Shown piece by piece: positions 6,387 through 9,663 of a DNA stretch of 9,663 nt. How positions within the stretch are numbered: position 1 is the first letter of the stretch; each line of letters begins with the position of its first letter. Source of the stretch: an uncultured Mailhella sp. (GTDB lineage: Bacteria > Desulfobacterota > Desulfovibrionia > Desulfovibrionales > Desulfovibrionaceae); assembly GCA_910578585.1 (NCBI GenBank), contig CAJTRG010000028.1, positions 1 to 9,663 on the forward strand, given 5' to 3'. The notes under the pieces are model-generated. The model saw only the letters and a list, made by a program, of their open reading frames with translations, was not told where the DNA came from and made no database searches. Made by a program: the position numbers and the translations under genes.

Positions 6387-7234
6387 TGAATAATAAACTT
6401 CCTACTCTGCTTATTTTTCTTATTATTATCCTTGGTATTGGCTCTCAGGCTCTCTTTATTGTTCACCAGACAGAACAAGCCATTATTTTGCAGCTTGGCG
6501 AACCAAAGGATGAAGTCTATAAAGCCGGTCTGCATTTAAAAGTACCTTTCATTGACAGCGTTGTACGCTTTGATGCCCGTATTTTGGACTACGATGCAAA
6601 ACCGGCTGAAGCACTCACCAGTGACTTGAAAACCATTGTGCTTGATAACTATGCCCGCTGGCACATTATCAATCCTTTGCAGTTCTACCGTACCGTGCGC
6701 ACTATTCCCAATGCACAAACCAGACTTGATGCGGTTATCTATTCACAAATGCGTGCCCATATCGGCCGCTGTACGCTGACTGAAGTTGTTGCCAGCGAAA
6801 GAACCAATATTATGGATTCTGTTACCGAACAGGCTTCCAGACAAATGAAGGAATTTGGCATTGAAGTGGTTGATGCCCGTATCAAACGCACAGACTTGCC
6901 CCCTGAAAACCAAAGAGCTATTTACGACAGAATGAGAGCAGAACGTGAACGTCAGGCTCGCCAATACCGTTCTGAAGGAACAGAAGAAGCAACCAAAGTT
7001 CGCTCAACTGCTGACCGTGAACGTGCAATTATTTTAGCTGAAGCCAAGAAAAAGGCACAAATTCTCCAAGGGGAAGGCGATGCCACTGCTGCCAGGATTT
7101 TTGCTGAAGCCTATGGAAAATCCCCTGAATTTTTTGAATTCCAGCGCAGCCTTGAAGCAATGAAGACCTCTTTTGAAAATAACACCAAAATCGTAGTTAC
7201 ACCTGACAATCCACTTTTCAAATCTATTAAATAA
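6386..7234 (+). CDS. hflC: Membrane protease modulator HflC (SPFH/band 7)
   Basis: A 282-aa partner of HflK in the membrane SPFH complex that restrains or directs FtsH. One N-terminal transmembrane helix (about 5-26) is followed by the band 7 domain: VHQTEQAIILQLGEP, GLHLKVPFIDSV, the NYARWHI strand, then the signature RIKRTDLPPENQRAIYDRMRAERER (166-190) and the RSEGTEEATKVRS coiled-coil region. The EAYGKSPEFFEFQRSLEAMK segment and the KIVVTPDNPLFK tail are typical of HflC. It is about 50 residues shorter than the E. coli protein (334 aa). AGAGG nine bases before the ATG serves as ribosome site inside the end of hflK, indicating coupled synthesis of the two subunits. Confidence 0.95.
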   Translation: MNNKLPTLLIFLIIILGIGSQALFIVHQTEQAIILQLGEPKDEVYKAGLHLKVPFIDSVVRFDARILDYDAKPAEALTSDLKTIVLDNYARWHIINPLQFYRTVRTIPNAQTRLDAVIYSQMRAHIGRCTLTEVVASERTNIMDSVTEQASRQMKEFGIEVVDARIKRTDLPPENQRAIYDRMRAERERQARQYRSEGTEEATKVRSTADRERAIILAEAKKKAQILQGEGDATAARIFAEAYGKSPEFFEFQRSLEAMKTSFENNTKIVVTPDNPLFKSIK

Positions 7235-7245
7235 CGGAGAAAATT

Positions 7246-7920
7246 ATGGGAACTTTTGATGAAATATATAAACGAATTTTATTTGCAGCAAACTGCCAAA
7301 CACAAATGGAACTTGCCGGCATTTTAGAAATCAGCCAATCCAGCATTTCTGATGCAAAAAGAAGACAATCCATTCCTTCTGACTGGCTTATCAAATTATA
7401 TGATAAATTTGGCGTCAACCCAGACTGGCTCAGAGACAAGAAAGAGCCCATGTATTTGCAGGGTATCAGCAATATTGACGGAAAAAATACCCATGTGATG
7501 CTGGAAGATGTTTCCCGCGGTTTTATTGCTAAAGTCTATGAAACCTTTTGCGAAAAAAATGCTGATGAATATACCTTTAAAACTATTGATGAAGTTGTGC
7601 TCCCCAAAAGCCTTACAAAATGCAGCACGCACGTTTTCAACTACAATGGCAACGGCATGGAACCAAGTCTGCCCCGTCTTTCCCTTGTGGGCGTTGTCAC
7701 AAAGCAGGATGAGGAAAAACTTCCCATTCTTTCCGGGGAACTCTATGCCCTGTATTTGCCGCAGGAAGGAATAATTTTTAGAAGAATTTTCCATAATATT
7801 GCGGATAATACCTATTCCCTTTGCTTTGAAAGACCTGATCTTCCGCAAAGTGTTATCAGTTTTGAAAGCTTGCAGGAAAAGCTTTTTGGCAAGGTATCCT
7901 GGGTGTTGCATAAATTTTAA
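7246..7920 (+). CDS. CI-like transcriptional regulator with degenerate S24 domain
   Basis: A 224-aa two-domain regulator of the phage CI/LexA type. Residues 1-70 form a CI-type helix-turn-helix: TQMELAGILEISQSSISDAKRR (helices 2 and 3) and then SDWLIKLYDKFGVNPDWL, a hallmark of phage CI-repressor N-terminal domains. Residues about 110-224 resemble the S24 peptidase fold, but the catalytic serine of the usual GDSMEP is glycine (G137 in NGNGMEP), and the catalytic lysine is arginine (R169 in IIFRRIF). Self-cleavage is therefore not expected, although a dimerisation role could remain. It sits 11 nt after hflC with a CGGAGA ribosome site and is read in the same unit. No integrase or phage structural genes are nearby, so it looks like a resident chromosomal regulator. 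Target and signal are unknown. Confidence 0.85.
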   Translation: MGTFDEIYKRILFAANCQTQMELAGILEISQSSISDAKRRQSIPSDWLIKLYDKFGVNPDWLRDKKEPMYLQGISNIDGKNTHVMLEDVSRGFIAKVYETFCEKNADEYTFKTIDEVVLPKSLTKCSTHVFNYNGNGMEPSLPRLSLVGVVTKQDEEKLPILSGELYALYLPQEGIIFRRIFHNIADNTYSLCFERPDLPQSVISFESLQEKLFGKVSWVLHKF

Positions 7921-7954
7921 TGGTTCTTCATAAAATTTAATACAGTTTAATCCT

Positions 7955-8995
7955 ATGAAACGCGCAATCTTTTCTCTCTTGAGCATAGTACTTGCTTTCT
8001 CTTGTTTTACTGGCTTTTCAGAAGCAGCGGAAAACAAAACAAGCCCTGCTGAAGCAGTAAAAACATGGCAGGACAATACCTGGAATGATCTTTACAAACG
8101 CCTCTTAAAAGACGGATTTTCTAAAAAGGATTTAAATAAATATTTTGTCCAGTTAGAAAATGAATTTTCCCAAAAACCCATGGGAAATAAAGTAAAAGAG
8201 CTCTATAATGCCAGTTTCGCACCCAAAAAGAAAACTGACAAAAACAAGGCAAAGGAAAAGCCTAAAACCAACGAATTAGGCATTCCCTATCCCTGGTATC
8301 CCGGCTATGTAACAGAAGAAAACGCGCAAAAATGTATTAAATTTTTGAGTGAAAATGAAGAATATTTTGCCCTGGCTGAAAAGAAATATGCTGTGCCAAG
8401 GGAAGTTATTTCCGCTCTTATTTATGTGGAAACCTGGCATGGCAAATTTTTAGGCAAATTCAACCCTCTTCCCATGTTAGCAAGCATGAGTATTTCTACG
8501 GAGTTATCCATGCTTCCTAACTATACAGCCAAGCTCAACCTCACTGAGGCACAAAAAAAGTATTTGCAGGAAAAAATCAAAGTAAAAGCAGACTGGGCAT
8601 ATAATGAGCTCAAAGCTTTGCTGCGCTATGCCATCAAAAATAATATTGATATCAATACCGTGCCATCTTCCATTTATGGTGCTATAGGCTATGGGCAATT
8701 CATGCCCAGCAATATTCCCCTTTATGGCATTGACGCCAATAAAGACGGAAAAATTGATTTATTTGACCCGCCTGACGCAATTTTGAGTGTGGCTAAATTT
8801 TTGCATACCCAGGGCTGGAAACAAAGAAATCTTGCTTTTACCAAACAAGTCAAGGTGATCAAACGCTATAACCATTCCACAGCCTATGCCAATACGATTT
8901 TAGCCCTTGCAAAACTCACCAAACAAGCACCGCGAACCAGTAAAACTGTTACAGCATCCAAAAATACAAAGGATAAAAACAATGTCAGAAACTAA
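7955..8995 (+). CDS. Lytic murein transglycosylase, MltB-like
   Basis: A 346-aa exported peptidoglycan-cleaving enzyme of lytic transglycosylase family 3 (SLT_2/MltB). It has a Sec signal peptide (basic MKR, hydrophobic core to about residue 20, likely cleavage after FSEA at 24). C17 is not in a proper lipobox (AFSC), so unlike E. coli MltB it is probably soluble in the periplasm. A Lys-rich linker (91-107) precedes the catalytic domain. The catalytic glutamate is E159 in LIYVETWHGKFLGK; YGAIGYGQFMPS (241-252) and DGKIDLFDPPDAILSVAKFL (264-283) are the other family blocks. The basic, Ser/Thr-rich C-terminal tail is outside the fold. It starts 34 nt after the regulator gene without a clear ribosome site; the signal peptide supports this ATG. 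Its last 14 bases overlap the flavin reductase gene. Confidence 0.92.
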   Translation: MKRAIFSLLSIVLAFSCFTGFSEAAENKTSPAEAVKTWQDNTWNDLYKRLLKDGFSKKDLNKYFVQLENEFSQKPMGNKVKELYNASFAPKKKTDKNKAKEKPKTNELGIPYPWYPGYVTEENAQKCIKFLSENEEYFALAEKKYAVPREVISALIYVETWHGKFLGKFNPLPMLASMSISTELSMLPNYTAKLNLTEAQKKYLQEKIKVKADWAYNELKALLRYAIKNNIDINTVPSSIYGAIGYGQFMPSNIPLYGIDANKDGKIDLFDPPDAILSVAKFLHTQGWKQRNLAFTKQVKVIKRYNHSTAYANTILALAKLTKQAPRTSKTVTASKNTKDKNNVRN

Positions 8996-9596
8996 TCTTC
9001 ATAAATCCATTGGCCCGCAAAATTTTGTTCTCCCCTGTCCTATTTTTCTGGTAGGCTCTTACCACACAGACAACAATGGAGAAAAAATACCCAATATTAT
9101 GACTGCCGCTTGGGGCTGTCCCTGCTCTGCCCAACCGCCAGCCATTACTGTTGCTGTTCGCGGAAGCAGACAAACCCACAAAGATATCTTAAAGCATAAA
9201 GCCTTTACCCTTAGTATTCCTGACACCAAAATTCTGCCGGAAGTGGACTATTGCGGAATCTTTTCTGTTGCCCAGGAAAATAAATTTGCCAGAACGAAAC
9301 TGACACCAGTAGCAGCTGAACACGTTGACGCACCTTACGTGCAGGAATGCCCTGTAATTATTGAACTGACGCTTATAAAATCCTGTGATGTGGGCACGCA
9401 TACCCTTTATGTGGGCGAAATTATGGACGTGAAAATAAGGGAATCTGCTCTCAATGCAGAAGGACTTCCTGATCCGAAGAAATTGGATGTACTTGCCTAT
9501 ATCCCCATGCTTCGTGAATACTGGGGCCTTGGAGAATTCAAAGCAAAAGCCTTCGGCATTGGCAAAACCATTGTCGCAAGCAAAATGTCTGATTAA
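8982..9596 (+). CDS. Flavin reductase family protein (flavoredoxin-like)
   Basis: A 204-aa FMN-binding split-barrel protein, predicted cytoplasmic. Family blocks are visible: LPCPIFLVGSYHTDNNGEK (18-36), NIMTAAWGCPCSAQPPAITVAV (38-59, the FMN-contact region), RGSRQTHKDIL and FTLSIPD, then the LYVGEIMDVKI strand and a C-terminal YWGLGEFKAKAFGIGK. Such proteins reduce flavin with NAD(P)H or, as D. gigas flavoredoxin, pass electrons between carriers; substrate and partner cannot be read from sequence. I chose the ATG with AAAGGA eight bases upstream (8968-8973); the in-frame ATG 75 nt earlier lies deep in the transglycosylase gene and would add a basic, non-family extension. The -14 nt overlap implies co-translation with the transglycosylase, though no functional link is obvious. 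No clear terminator is visible after it. Confidence 0.88.
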   Translation: MSETNLHKSIGPQNFVLPCPIFLVGSYHTDNNGEKIPNIMTAAWGCPCSAQPPAITVAVRGSRQTHKDILKHKAFTLSIPDTKILPEVDYCGIFSVAQENKFARTKLTPVAAEHVDAPYVQECPVIIELTLIKSCDVGTHTLYVGEIMDVKIRESALNAEGLPDPKKLDVLAYIPMLREYWGLGEFKAKAFGIGKTIVASKMSD

Positions 9597-9663
9597 AATT
9601 AAACTTCCAGAGTATTTCCGAAAATAATTACAAATAATTTTAATAATAAAGCTTAAAAAGTTT

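Noticed and set aside
7246..7920. Prophage remnant marked by a CI repressor
   Set aside because: No integrase, Cro-like, structural or attachment-site signals lie around it; it is embedded tightly between hflC and a transglycosylase gene on the same strand.
7955..8065. MltB-like protein as a lipoprotein (Cys at residue 17)
   Set aside because: The residues before the Cys (AFS) do not fit a lipobox, and a standard signal-peptidase site follows at SEA-A.
8907..8981. Longer flavin reductase start inside the transglycosylase gene
   Set aside because: The extension is the other-frame reading of the MltB tail; AAAGGA at 8968-8973 and family length favour the ATG at 8982.

Overview
The window reads as an ordinary chromosomal stretch from an AT-rich, probably anaerobic bacterium, most likely a deltaproteobacterium close to Desulfovibrionaceae. 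That placement is inference from remembered family resemblance: a ThiH-type (radical SAM) thiazole pathway, an HflK beginning MNWDWDKLQ, a chromosomal CI-like regulator and a flavoredoxin-like flavin reductase. No marker gene in the window settles it.

Left block (57-3539, minus strand): a thiazole-synthesis operon in the order thiS-thiF-thiG-thiH-tenI. ThiF adenylates the C-terminus of the sulfur carrier ThiS, ThiH makes dehydroglycine from tyrosine, and ThiG joins these with deoxyxylulose phosphate to give the thiazole. The last gene would usually be labelled thiE, but its motifs match the thiazole tautomerase TenI better, so the operon appears devoted to the thiazole half of thiamine. A consensus-like promoter sits directly before thiS inside a perfect 10-bp inverted repeat. 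The predicted leader is only about 22 nt, with no room for a TPP riboswitch. A strong intrinsic terminator lies between thiH and tenI.

Middle (3540-3935): intergenic DNA. Its core (3641-3810) has 12 G/C in 170 bases. It holds no convincing gene, and ends near a probable terminator for the glycosyltransferase gene that follows.

A minus-strand family-2 glycosyltransferase (3936-4937) is divergent from the right block. The 162-nt divergent region carries a TTGACA/TATTCT promoter for the rightward genes and a perfect short dyad (5016-5030) just past the expected start of transcription.

Right block (5100-9596, plus strand): hflK-hflC, a CI/LexA-like regulator whose S24 peptidase dyad is lost, an MltB-like lytic transglycosylase and a flavin reductase. 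Gaps are -1, +11, +34 and -14 nt, so this looks like one envelope-related transcription unit: a membrane SPFH complex known to modulate FtsH proteolysis, a peptidoglycan-cleaving enzyme and a regulator. No clear terminator is visible after the last gene before the window ends. I see no tRNA, rRNA, IS element, CRISPR array or prophage structure, and no clearly new multi-gene system. The best leads are the tautomerase assignment, the riboswitch-free thi promoter and the degenerate CI-like regulator.
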